Below are positions 31,601-42,184 of a DNA stretch of 64,000 nt, piece by piece (the first letter of the stretch is position 1; each line of letters opens with the position of its first letter). Position numbers and translations under genes: made by a program. This DNA is from Glandiceps talaboti (taxonomy: Eukaryota; Hemichordata; Enteropneusta; Spengelidae), in NCBI RefSeq assembly GCF_964340395.1, contig NC_135557.1, positions 16,160,867 through 16,224,866 on the forward strand. The letters are read 5' to 3'. Under the pieces are notes generated by a model. It was given only the letters and a program-made list of their open reading frames with translations, made no database searches and was not told where the DNA came from.

Positions 31601-34600
31601 AAATGACTTATACAAGTCACCAAACGTGTATGGGATTGCATAGTTATTCACGAAGAAGATCGAAAAGGGTGGTTATTGAAAATGAGGTGGCCCCGAACTT
31701 GGTGTTTTGATTTTTGAAAATAGGTGTGTATATTATGAATACCCTTTCCCTAAACTGCCCAAGATTTCATAAGCAATTAATATTTAAAATTTAAATCATA
31801 CATCACCTGGTTTGATAGATGGTGCCATTATTACAACAATAACGATGACTAAAAATAGGGTCATCAAATACAAAGGGTCGATCCAGTTTATAAACCATGG
31901 CCACAGTATCCATTGACCTTGTTGATTCGTAGAGCCTACTGAAAGAGAGGAAAAATTAATTCATCAAGAAAAGCGATAAAATTACCAATGCCTTGTTCAT
32001 TCTTGAGATGTTTCAATCTCTATGGCAGAACTAAAACGCCTCTCTAAATCATTGCAAGCATAATACAATGTATTACATGAGCAAGTATTAGGATGAAGGT
32101 TATGATATTGCACATTAATCATTTCAAAGTTGTAATCTTGTCAATATATATGTGATTATAAAACCCTATACCTGAAGGAAATCAAAGGTCATGCAGATTA
32201 TATTTTTATTACATCGACCCTACACTTTCCCCTTCATAACTGGTGTGATAGATAGAAGATTTATTTTTAGAAGTATTATACAGTTGGCAGTTGTGTTTTA
32301 CATCGAAAAGCTAATAACACGATTGCCGGTCGTGAATTGGCTCCGTCCTATGCTCGTTGCAAGCGTGAACGTCTTGCCTCTGGATTCCAAAACATAATTA
32401 ATCATATTAATACTGGAGCTTATGACGACATACTTACATTGATCGTAGATATGAAAGTCAGTGCCATCCCTGGCTATCCAAGTTTCTGCATGTGCTTGTT
32501 CATCAAACCCTGTTAAAAGTTTAAGTAAAAAATGAACATACGCACGGCTTTAACACAAATTACTAGTAAAAACAAATAGCTGTACCAGGTATCTACATAG
32601 ACCATCCACCAACGTTGGTGGAGGGTCTATGGTATCTATTTATATACTTACTTAGTGTGAAATGTGGTACATTCGTATCACCATTGGCATCTCTTTCTGA
32701 TATCCCACTTTCAGAGATAGTTTCAACTTTTTGCTTTTCGCCTCCATCTCCTATGAAAGAAGAATAAAAACAAACCATAATTAATTTCTCAGATATTTTT
32801 ACATTCAGATTTGAATAACAGAATGCCGTGAACTTATGCTATGAGATTTGCTATGTTATGATGATGAAAATGTATCTATTGTAAGGAATATTATGATGAA
32901 TTTTAACTACAGTAGATTAGAATTATTCTTAATCATACTTTATAATATGATACTCACTCTGTATAAAGAAATCTTCTATCTCTTTAAAGTTGGTTTGTTC
33001 ATAGGTGACTTGTAGTTGAGGCTGTACGTGTAGTTTGTCAGATTTCTCTCTCATTTCATCAGTTATCAACAATGCTTCCAACTCTTCAGCAAACAGCCCC
33101 GAATGATATTTGCCCTCAAACTTATATAAGTCAATGAGACTAGAAAATGTCATGTTTAAAGACAAGGCTTCCCTATCAGTTTCTATGAGATTAGCGGAGC
33201 TGTTTAAACAAACGCCTTTCAATTTTTCAAACAGCTCTTCATCACCGTTGATGGCGTGTACTCTATGGCTTAGAGTATCATTCATATAGTCTCGTATACC
33301 CTTAATACGTAGGAGTCCAAGAATGTATAGCAGACTATTGTCAGTTGTGTTCCGTTGCCTTTCAATACTAGAACACTGTTGTCTTTGTTCGTACTCCTCC
33401 AATTTCTTGTTATAGTTACTTTGGTTCAAGTTGATATGTACGTGGAGATCTGTAGATAAAACATATATATAACAAATTTTGTGAAAAGACATGACAAGAC
33501 AGATAATTTTAAATATACCAGTTTGTAATAATCTTTTCTGTAGTTAATTTGTAATTGTTATTTTTAATACTACAATCGAAGACATAATTCGATAACTAAA
33601 CATAGTGATATATTCCATGCTTTACATAAACTATTTTGAAAACACTATAGTCAAATGTACTTACAGTCAACGAATCTAGAATCTTTCAGGCTGATATCCG
33701 ATTCGATTGCTATTTCTCGTGAGGTATCTAAATCCTTCTTTATTCGTCCATCCCCTACAAATAAAGTCACATTTTTAAATGGTTACTCGATTCAAGACAG
33801 TCTTTAGACAATTTAAAGCTGTCATGGACTGTTTATATTAGCGTCAACGCCATTTTTAGCGACATATTCAGCTGTTCGAGATTAGAAGTGAACCACAGCA
33901 ATGTCCCAGGATCATACATCCCATGGAAATCGGCGGTAAAGGCGAAAAACAACGAGAACGACGTCGACACATACGCATGCGTATTGTTTGATAAAATTCG
34001 AATGTTCCAGGATCATCCGTAGACAATCTCAAACGAGAATGACTTTGGATCATTTATGATAAAAAAATATTCCAGGGTTCAGATAAAATTGAATGTCCTG
34101 GCATCATTGTTAGACAATTTCAAAGTAGAATGCCCCTGGATCATTTTTTTTATACAATTGAAAGTTTCAGGATCAATTTTAGACAATGTCACATAAAAAA
34201 TATTCCAGAGTCATTTGCAGATAAAATTAAATACTCTAATTGTTGTTTCTCGCCGCTGCCTCCGACGTCCATGGGACATAAGATGCTGGCACATTGTTGA
34301 GGTTCACTTCTGAGGTTCATGTGCATATTCGACTGCTTAATGTCCTGTCCGTGGTATATTGATGTATAATATGTAATTTGCCTCCCACGTTTCCTTTGTC
34401 AACATATGACCATGCGGTATTTAACATTTTGCCATGTTCAACGGAAGATCTTTCGTGATAATGTACCGGCATTAGCAAAAACAAAAACAAACAAAAAGTA
34501 TGACTTAGGAGTAAAATGTGTGGCATTTTCGTACATTTTCACCTAATTAACATAAAGGGCGTGGTATATGCTAATGCAATGTCTATGGTTATGAAAGGGC

Positions 34601-37357
34601 AAACTGACGTAACCAGTCAATATTTTTTTGGAATAATGTACCAGGTCCGGAATTATCACCAAAAACAAAAACAAAGAAAACGTACGACTTAGGAGTAATA
34701 TGTGCTTGCGTATGTCTTTTAACCCTTTCATTACCACAGACATTGTTTTAGCACGTCCATTATGTTAATTAGGATGAAAATGTATACAAACGCATCACAT
34801 TTACTCATACGTCATTCGTTTTGTTTGTTTGTTTTCGTTTTTGGCGAAAATGACGGTACATTATCACGAAAAATGTTGACTGGTTACATCAATTTGCGCT
34901 GACCATGGAAAAAATGTTAAACAAAGCAGGATGTCTGAGGTCGATGACATTATACATTAGATTTGACATTGAAAATAATACACTTACTGTCAAGAAAAAA
35001 CTCTTCAATTCTTCTAAAGTTTTCTTGATCGTAGAGAGCTTTTAGCCGAGGTGTTATATTAAATTTGCTGGAATTTTCTATTATTTCATGAGTTATCAGT
35101 AACGGTTCTATATCTTTAGCAAATGCACCAGATCGACAGCTTGCCTCAAAATTGTACAAATTCAAAAGACAAGAAAAGTTTAGTTTTAGACGTAAGGATC
35201 CTTGGTCAACTTCCTCAAGATTAGCTGAATGTTTTTCGCTAATTTGATTTATTCTCTCAACTTCTTCGTGATTGTTTACGATACCTTGTACGTTTTTCTT
35301 GATCGTTTTATTGTTGTCCTTTGCGAGGTTGTCAATTTCTTTTTTATATTGTGTCAGACTTTGAATGTCGCATTGTATTGCATTGTCTTTCGTATGTTCT
35401 CGTTGCTCTGTTGTTTGACAGTATTGTTTCCTTTGTTCAACCGCTTCCATATAAGGTTGATCGCTGGGTTCAATTTTGACTGGGAGAGCTGAAAGTGATG
35501 TAGCAAATGTATTAAAACAATTTACATAATATTCAAGGAGCGTAATTCACGTAAGTATAGTTCATAGGTATATAGATTGATTCACAAAATGTTGCATTAT
35601 CCGTAATGTTTAGTTTTTGTATCGTTTAAAATGGAAAACAATGTAAATGAAGAAATTTTAAAGTGGACAAACATAACATGCAGACTGAACTGTCTAAATA
35701 CAAGTGGTAGTTTATGTTGATGATAGCCCTGGTTTCTTTGGAAATCGGCGCAAGAGATTTTCTTTTTGACCAATATTAACCAATACAAGCCTGGAACTAT
35801 ACCGCTAACAGTGTGGACGTACACATTTGAATGATGTCTCTTAGGATAAAACTTGAATTACATATAATTTGAATTACATGTAATTGGACAATTTGGTATA
35901 TGACCTTGAAGTTGAAGGTCTAGCTCAAAGCTTCTTTTTGTATTCAGCTTTCAAGCTAACCTCTATACATATGGACGTGGACACTTGAATGGTGACTCTA
36001 GACAAAAAAGTTCATGATTTATTGACCAATTAGCTATTTGACCTTGACTTTTGAAGTCAAAGTCAAAGGTCGAGGTATTAAATGAAGGTTTACCTTTAAA
36101 AGTATTAGTGTAGATACTTAAATGGAGCATTGTATGGATTCAATATCTTCACTTATCAGAGAAGTACAAAGATCAAAGGTCAAGGTTACATCAGAAAGAT
36201 TACCGTTGATAAATTTGGGTAGACATGACGCTTTACATGTCTGTGTGTATCAAAACTTTTGAAGATAATAGGCAAAGTGTGTTTTTTATCTCAAATATGG
36301 TTGCCATTTTCAGATACAGGTGAGATCGCGAAATCAAGGGACGTGCATAAGAAAAAAAGACGTGCATCAGTAAAAATAACGCCAATAGCATTGTAGCACA
36401 ACTGTATATGGCAATTGCTATGGACATGGTCTTGTTGCTAGGGATATTTGCATACATTGTTGGAATCTTTACTAACTTACCTACCCTCCCCACTTTTCAT
36501 CTTTTCAATATAAACCATTAGTTAGCTGTTGCTATGGGCGTGGTACTGTTGCTCGGCATATTTGCCTACATTGTTTGAATCTTTATTCACTTACCTACCC
36601 ATCCCTATTGTTATCTTTGTAATATGCATCGTCATTTCATTGTTGCTAAGGGCGTGGCCAATTGTAAAGAAACAGTTTCTACAATAACTAGAGAATAATA
36701 CCTCCAGAAACATCCCCACCAAGTTCAACCCAATTCACCATGCAGATTCAAAATATAAATTTTGACCAAAATTTATATTTTTAGACCTAATTTGCATATC
36801 GCTGATGGGATCATCACGTTATGAATACAGCTTTATCTACATCCATATATGCATCTCTATGAAATGTCAACGCAATCTGCTCGGTCGTTTTGGAATGATA
36901 GATTCTTGACAAAAAGAGACATTTTTAGCCTTTATTTGCATATCACTGATGGGATCATCATGTCATGAAGAATTCTTAATCTAAACAGTACTAAAAATGT
37001 TCCCATCATATTTCAACCCAATCTGCTCAATAAATTGGGAATTATAGATTTTTGACAGGAAAGTCACATTTGTAGCCCTAATTTGCATATCACGGATGAG
37101 ATTATTATATCAAGAATGATTCTTGTTATAAACACCCTGAACAAAGTTCCAACCAAACTTCAGCCTAATCTGCACAGTAGCTTTGGAATTAAAGATTTGA
37201 CCCAAAAATCACATTCTTAACCCAAATTACACATGGGTGGCAAATTCATTTTGATTTGAACAATTTCCCAACTAGACACCCAAGGTAATATACCCACCAA
37301 ATATCATGACAATTGTTCCAACGGTTTTTGACTTTAAGTTGTTTACACACACATCTA

Positions 37358-37424
<67 letters not shown>

Positions 37425-38800
37425 TGCCATTCCTATAACACTACTGAACCATATCAAAGTCATGATTCAGAGAAGACTTTGATGGCCAAAAGTCAAGGTT
37501 TAAAAACAAAGCTCATATTTGATAAAAGTGTGACTGTCGTACCTTTTTCTGAACTATTGGTTTTCAATGTTAAAACAGCAGCAAATTTTTTATGACTTTC
37601 GCAAACAGCATTACTTTTGTTGAAGTCTTCCTTGAGATCTCCTGCCCTTTTGAATGCAGTTACTATGTCAGTTAACACTTCCGTTATTCTCCTTGGCCAT
37701 TCATGTTGTATATTATCTACCACACAGCGATGTTCATACTCCTTGAAATATTCATCGAAAAACCAGGCTATATGAGAATCTCTTGGGGCAAGTACTGGTA
37801 TACCGACTGCCATTGCTTCAAGGCCGTCAAAACTATATTCACTGAAGCAGTTGGTAATCAGATACAGATGAGATTGTAGAAGACGATCAGCAAAGACGTT
37901 TGATGATTGGTCAGTGCATTTTGAACATTTTATTCCCGCCTTTCGAAGCGTATTGTCGATGTCTGTGTCTGATCCTCTCACTTTCCATTCGGGAGGGTGC
38001 TTTTTGAAATTTTTTTGTACGTCAGAAAATGTTTTTACAAAGGTATCGTGATTGTTTAATTCCTGTCCAATATCACTTTTTCCGTACGAAAACAACAAAT
38101 GTAATATCTTTAGGTTGCCAAGCGTAGCGTTCTTTTGAAAGAAAAACCTACCCGGTCTTGGTAGATACTCTTTATGTGGCTTTCCGTGCAAGTGTTCCAA
38201 TCTGAAAAAGTTTTCGAAATGTTCAAATATTTTCGGTCCGATTGAAAATGTTATGTTAGCTACAGCAGCCCATTTTTCCATTTGCTTTTCAAAATCGTAC
38301 GACGAATCACGTATATCCGGAATTACATGAATTATTACAACTAGGTAAGCGTTACGGAATAACGATTCTCTGATTTCAGCTGCAGCATTCGCTGTTTTCG
38401 GAGCATATCCAACTACGAACTTTATGTTTCTGAGACTACGCAATTCTGGATAATAGCTTTCGTGGAGAATCAACCACTCTACTCGAGGTTTGTCCGTCGA
38501 TGAATCCATCCATTCCTTCTGTTTAGGTAAAATTAGCGTGACATCCAAAGATTTCGCATCTTCCAAAATGTCATCAGTTACCTCCGTGTCTACGATGGTA
38601 GAATAAACTTTAATTTGTTCCTCTTTTCTTCTAAGAAATTCTTTGATCAGATTTCGGTGAAATCCATTCAAACCCCCCTTGTCTGGTTCCCATGAATCAA
38701 ACACAAACAATACACCATAGTGATCAGTTGAATCCCTGCAGTGATGTACCAGCTGAAAGATGTTAACTAGAATGAGTAAAATACATGTTCTGGCATCCAT
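27750..38800 (-). CDS. Gene C: complete SP-GT-TRADD-N(x2)-TM-coiled coil-NHL protein
   Basis: Ten exons: 38800-37543, 35488-34988, 33754-33665, 33449-32958, 32750-32652, 32509-32438, 31938-31807, 31190-30936, 30595-29414 and 28627-27750. All introns are GT-AG and phase 1; the total of 4959 bases is exactly 1653 codons (1652 residues and a stop). Order by residue: signal peptide 1-20, glycosyltransferase to about 419, TRADD-N-like 1 (420-586), linker (587-616), TRADD-N-like 2 (617-780), linkers (781-837), transmembrane (838-881), basic domain (882-966), coiled coil (967-1360), NHL propeller (1361-1652). Predicted type I membrane protein with NHL in the cytosol. I infer a receptor- or adaptor-like role; no such whole protein is known to me. 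Confidence 0.75.
28686..28830. repeat. (ACAT)n and (CAGA)n microsatellites
   Basis: Adjoining tetranucleotide arrays in the last intron of gene C. Frames with MYVC or VCLS patterns here are artefacts. Confidence 0.9.
29414..30595 (-). CDS. Gene C coiled-coil exon with 63-bp internal repeats
   Basis: A 1182-base exon, acceptor TTCAG, donor GTAAGT, phase 1 at both ends. After about 55 unique residues it contains 14 tandem units of 21 residues (two have 24), consensus QIEQLQRDLEKEEENTKKKN plus S. 21 residues are three heptads, so the coil register is kept through every unit; I and L occupy the core positions. The end VTKEG matches VRKEG in gene D. Genes A and D have a shorter, non-repetitive coil in the same place, so this array grew within the family. 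It should drive oligomerisation below the membrane. Confidence 0.8.
30727..30866. repeat. (TACA)n-type microsatellite
   Basis: Mixed ACAC, ACAT and TACC tetranucleotide repeats ending in a pure ATAC array, in the intron between basic-domain and coiled-coil exons of gene C. Confidence 0.9.
30936..31190 (-). CDS. Gene C exon for the 85-residue basic domain
   Basis: 255 bases, phase 1 at both ends, acceptor TTGCAG, donor GTATGA. It reads GNKILFIQIDRVTRRGQ… then ILDAKLRKRYKARTFDILEL, VRKLLKSKQEVLFLLGIKRY and VNIGNVKLTIPG. Same length and same key residues as in genes A and D. It lies directly behind the membrane span and is strongly basic at the start. Fold unknown. Confidence 0.7.
31807..31938 (-). 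CDS. Gene C transmembrane exon
   Basis: 132 bases, phase 1 at both ends. It reads STNQQGQWILWPWFINWIDP, then LYLMTLFLVIVIVVIMAP and SIKPG. One strongly hydrophobic span of about 20 residues with a preceding tryptophan-rich interface segment. The lysine behind it suggests a cytosolic C-terminus. Confidence 0.75.
32438..32509 (-). CDS. Gene C FDEQAH linker exon
   Basis: 72 bases, phase 1 at both ends, donor GTAAGT. It reads GFDEQAHAETWIARDGTDFH…, an acidic linker just outside the membrane. Confidence 0.65.
32652..32750 (-). CDS. Gene C GDGGEKQKV linker exon
   Basis: 99 bases, acceptor CATAG, donor GTAAGT, phase 1. It reads DGGEKQKVETISESGISERD and later VPHFTL. A charged, probably flexible linker. 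The acceptor AG seen here is lost in gene B. Confidence 0.65.
   Translation of the reverse strand, partial: EMEAKSKKLKLSLKVGYQKEMPMVIRMYHISH
32958..33449 (-). CDS. Gene C TRADD-N-like domain 2 (mosaic)
   Basis: 492 bases, phase 1 at both ends, acceptor TACAG, donor GTGAGT. It reads DLHVHINLNQSNYNKKLEEY, then the helical part shared with gene B, then core LSLNMTFSSLIDLYKFEGKY, LFAEELEALLITDEMREKSD, KLHVQPQLQVTYEQ and FKEIEDFFIQ. The first half is close to gene B, but the last third (KLHVQPQLQ, ITDEM) is close to gene D. It is therefore a mosaic. Confidence 0.65.
33665..33754 (-). CDS. Gene C GDGRI linker exon
   Basis: 90 bases, acceptor TGTAG, donor GTAAGT, phase 1. It reads GDGRIKKDLDTSREIAIESD. 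It separates the two TRADD-N-like domains and is the twin of 19421-19510. Confidence 0.65.
34430..34925. repeat. Large imperfect inverted repeat in intron 2 of gene C
   Basis: The stretch 34430-34555 (TCGTGATAATGTACCGGCAT … TCACCTAATTAACATAA) returns in reverse complement at about 34755-34925 (TTATGTTAATTAGGATGAAA … GGTACATTATCACGAAA). A third partial copy lies in the loop (34630-34740). Only a remnant (ATATTACCACGAATC) is at the same place in gene B (19700-19760), so the foldback element is an insertion or local duplication. Confidence 0.55.
34988..35488 (-). CDS. Gene C TRADD-N-like domain 1
   Basis: 501 bases, phase 1 at both ends, acceptor TTTCAG, donor GTAAGT. It starts ALPVKIEPSDQPYMEAVEQR, followed by a helical part and the core SLRLKLNFSCLLNLYNFEAS, CRSGAFAKDIEPLLITHEII, LKALYDQENFRRIEEFFLD. 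It is almost identical to gene B domain 1, and gene D has no copy of this subtype. Confidence 0.65.
36410..37430. repeat. Composite repeats in intron 1 of gene C
   Basis: About two inverted 115-bp units (36410-36665, GGGCGTGGTACTGTTGCTCG) are followed by three or four units of about 140-150 bp with ATTTGCATATCACTGATGGG (36780, 36930, 37080) and a pure AC array (37357-37423). Gene B has one of each in the same order, so gene C was expanded or gene B contracted. Confidence 0.7.
37543..38800 (-). CDS. Gene C exon 1: signal peptide and GT4-like glycosyltransferase
   Basis: 1258 bases from ATG 38800 (MDARTCILLILVNIFQLVHH, signal peptide) to donor GTACGA, phase 1. GT-B marks: GVLFVFDSWEPDKGGLNGFH, VVGYAPKTANAAAEIRESLF, ITFSIGPKIFEHFENFFRLE, EYLPRPG and EYSFDGLEAMAVGIPVLAPR. 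The glutamates of the usual E-x7-E pair are six residues apart, as in the other copies. About 90 percent alike to gene B exon 1 by eye, with small indels such as the loss of the RD…VTR part. Substrate unknown; location outside or in the lumen. Confidence 0.7.
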
Positions 38801-40029
38801 AGTGACCAATCCTGTGAACTAAACCGAGACACAATCATTTAAAACGACATTCAAAAACATCTACCATTTGGGTGAGGGGAGGGATCTAAAGACTTTTCTT
38901 TCTTTCTTTCTTTCTCGAATACGTAATAACAATTGCGAAGTTTAAAATTCCCTAGGAAAGTTATCAAGTTTCTTTCATTTTAAAGGATTTTTAAGACAAA
39001 CCAACCGAAACCACACAACATTTATAACTTCATAAGATATTAAAAACTGGTAATAAATTATATGTCAACTGGTAATATCATCATTCTGTCGCCTTCGTAT
39101 ATGTAATATAACTGGTTTGTTTAATTAAACATCTTATAGATAGCTCGTTATTTCACCAGAAAATTGCCTCTTGAAGCAATATATGAATACAACAATATGT
39201 TGGTAATGGTATATTCAGTATGTGCTATGATCATGTTCCAATGACAAAAGTGAAAAGTGTTGAAAAAGATGATGTCATATGTATTATTCAGTATGGTATT
39301 AGAATATGGCGAGGGCGCTATATCCTACGTAAAACTCGACTTCATCCTGTCATAATCTTATCTCAGTATTAAAACTGGCGTCGACTTGGTGATAACAGCG
39401 CAATTGTGTAACTTGGTGATTTAAAACGCACTAAATCCGCATGGTCGTTTACAATAGGGCGATATGTCAAGATAAGGTTACTTAATGGCCTTGGGGCAGT
39501 TAAAATGGTGACTACTTGTACACACGTCAATTCCATATTGGAATCTGTCCAGCACACCACTTGACCTGTCGTTGCAGGAAATATATTGCCCCAATACGTT
39601 TGACGAAAACATTTACACTGGTTTGGTTAAATGTATAATTTCAGAACATAAAAATCGAGCGATCAGTCAACCCTATCAAACACCTCCTACGCAAAGCGAT
39701 TGTCACGCCGATATAGTATAATTTGCACAATTTTATTCCCCTAATGTTTTCCTCGTTCAGCCAAGGAAAATACTAGCGACTTAAGGGGCTTTTGTCACTA
39801 CTCGTCTGGCTACTCGTGGTTACATCCCCTCGGTCATGAATCCCACAATAACATAATTATACCAGCGCCAGTAATATCAAAGAAAAACCGGGGAAAGCAA
39901 TGGCAAATTTGAACATTTTGACTCATATTTCGAACACTGCAGAACCGGTGACGTGACATAGGACGACCATATATATATATACGAGTATATATTTCTATAT
40001 TTTTGTTCAACTTCGCATGAACATGTCAT
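38801..40029. other. 5' flank of gene C
   Basis: The first 40 bases are shared with the gene B flank (CCTGTGAACTAAACCGAGAC), then the two diverge. A short TTTC run is at 38897-38916. No reliable gene; short frames here have no domain. No clear TATA box near the gene C start. Confidence 0.4.
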
Positions 40030-40183
40030 AATTATTATTATTATTATTATTATTTATTTATTGGTCCTCAAGGATATGTAGTGTACAACTCACAAAAGTC
40101 CAGGCGACACAACTACACAAATACAAATACAAATACAAATACAAATACAAATACAAATACAAATACAAATACAAATACAAATA
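40030..40183. repeat. (TTA)n and (AAATAC)n tail repeats
   Basis: A TTA run (40030-40056) and a hexamer array AAATAC (about 40118-40183) lie at the 3' side of the minus-strand LINE fragment. CR1/L2-like LINEs often end in such short tandem repeats. Confidence 0.75.
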
Positions 40184-40204
40184 CACATAGTACACAAATA
40201 CAAC

Positions 40205-40700
40205 TTAGAATTGATTTAAAAATCTGACTGCTGACGGGACAAAACTCCTGCTGTAACGAACTTTGGAGCATTTAAGACAGTGGTATCTTCGGCCAGGTGG
40301 GAGAATACCAAAATATGCATAAAGTGGATGTTTGTCGTCAACAGCAATCACACGTGCCTTGCGCAGTATTGCACGATCAGTAAGATCGGAGAGAGTAGGA
40401 GTTGGCAGGCCCACAATTTAAGCAGCAGTGAAAGAAATTTTCAGAAGTTTATTTCGATTGACAACAGACAGCAGAGGGAAATAACAGATGTTACAATAAG
40501 CTAAAAAGAGGTTAAATAATGCTACGATAGAGAAGCAGAAGCAGTTTAGTATCTATGTTGAAAGAGCGCAGCTGGCGAAGCACGTGTAAATGCTGTTGGC
40601 ATTTCTTTTGGACAGCTGTAGTATGATGTGTAAATGAGAGTTTGATTGTCAAGGTTCAAACCAAGATATTTTTAAGACACCACCTCTATGCAGTGCGCTT
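40205..40700 (-). mobile_element. Decayed LINE 3' fragment (RT C-terminus)
   Basis: Minus-strand frames read AVQKKCQQHLHVLRQLRSFN, then LLLLLYRSII followed by a stop, then after a frame change NRNKLLKIS, and finally GLPTPTLSDLTDRAILRKAR, HPLYAYFGILPPGRRYHCLK and RSFVPSAVRFLNQF. This order is typical of the C-terminal part of LINE reverse-transcriptase polyproteins of the CR1/L2 type. Stops and frameshifts show that it is dead. Confidence 0.7.
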
Positions 40701-41148
40701 CGTGTGTCGCGTCACCAGTTATCAGGTGGCATTCACATACACCACATAGTTTGCTGACCCTGCTCAACCTAAGCTGCTCCGAGGATTATAAATTTTCATA
40801 AGATTTCGGTGTACATTTGGATTATTATTTCGAAATACAATATTAGTATTAGAGTAAGTTTTCCAATTGTTTCAGAAAATGCTTTAATATGTTAATAAAA
40901 CTAGAAGGTCGACTGCGAGCGTAACTACTGCTGTACGATATAGTGTGGTATAGGTAGAATACACCGTGTCAGTGGATGGCTTACACTCACTGCCCGTGAC
41001 GGCGAAGCCGCTGCCAAATGTATGTACCTGTACAGTGTTGTTGTGCATTAACGATCGTAAATAGTATCATTTGTATGGAGTAATGACTGCAGAAACGTAC
41101 ATTCCATGTCTGCTAGGATGTCGTCTTATCAGAGGTACTTTGTACTGA

Positions 41149-41427
41149 TTATCGAATCTGTTCATAAGCTGTTGACAACGTTAATAATATACTCTCGAAT
41201 ATTGTAAGAGCACCTGTATAATTCAAAGTGTCTGCCGCACTTGAATATTTGCCGAATTCGTACCGTTTTGTACTTTTTGGAGATTCAAATCCGACCATGA
41301 ACTGTGTATTTATAGTGACTGGTATAGGGTAGGCGATATTTTCCAAGGGGTAGGGGATATTCTCAACGGCTACTGCAGTTATATATTGAAATGTCAAGAA
41401 AATGGCTGACTGATAAATATACTGCAT
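41149..41427 (-). CDS. Small secreted ORF family, copy ii (3'-truncated)
   Basis: ATG 41427; 92 residues. It starts MQYIYQSAIFLTFQYITAVA, a likely signal peptide, then PYPLENIAYPIPVTI, FESPKSTKRYEFGKYSSAAD and LTIFESILLTLSTAYEQIR. A TATAAAAT stands 30-37 bases upstream. The tail found in copies iii and v is missing: at 41150 the sequence jumps into material that matches 48890-49000, leaving a stop. No known family. Confidence 0.4.
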   Translation of the reverse strand: MQYIYQSAIFLTFQYITAVAVENIPYPLENIAYPIPVTINTQFMVGFESPKSTKRYEFGKYSSAADTLNYTGALTIFESILLTLSTAYEQIR

Positions 41428-41456
41428 ACTGTCCGTTGCCTAACTGATAAACAGTC

Positions 41457-41464
41457 ATTTTATA
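41457..41464 (-). promoter_or_regulatory. TATA box before small secreted ORF, copy ii
   Basis: TATAAAAT on the minus strand, preserved at the same distance before the ATG in copies i, iii, iv and v. The distance would leave a 5' UTR of only a few bases, so the true role is uncertain. Confidence 0.35.
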
Positions 41465-42184
41465 CTCATACCAATTGGTAAACTAAACTCCTCTCATCAC
41501 CTATATGTAAAATAACACAATGTTTGATATTTAACGCAGGAGCTAGCCGTAGTCCTAGCAACCTTAGGAATTAACTAGTAGAATTCCATAATAGTAACTT
41601 ATTCAAAATGGCGTCAACTTGTCAGTGGGTACACAACCTTATATATAATATAATATAACTTATCCTGCACCACCATATAACTTGGCACACTTATAACCAT
41701 ATCACACTTATTATGTACGAATGTACAACTATACAGATAATGAATATGAATAATCGAATATTACCTAACATATGCACAAATGACGTCAATTCCCCGAATC
41801 AAAAACTTTGGATAATGTAGATCACTGTCCACATATGTATAATACATAAGTCATTAGGTATGCATAATGACGTAGGCTATACATACATATACTCCAATGT
41901 AATGTGACCCCGCTTTGTATGTCGTCCAGGTCACACAGGTACACTGTTGACTATACGGCTACTTAAGTTTGGTAAGCTATTTCGTACATAGTACCCATTG
42001 CTTTACAAGCATTGTCGTGGTAAAATTCTCATTGAAAATACAGTCAGATTAGACTTATCACAATTCCTAGTTAGTACAAATTAATGGTAGAGAAACAATT
42101 AATATGTATGTGTCTTTGTGATGCCATAAATGTGAAATTTATATAGAAGTGATTCGGTTAAGTCAGATTTGCCCTATTAATCTT

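Noticed and set aside
39369-39560. 63-codon minus frame upstream of gene C
   Set aside because: No domain, no signal, no homologous frame near gene B; alternative start only.
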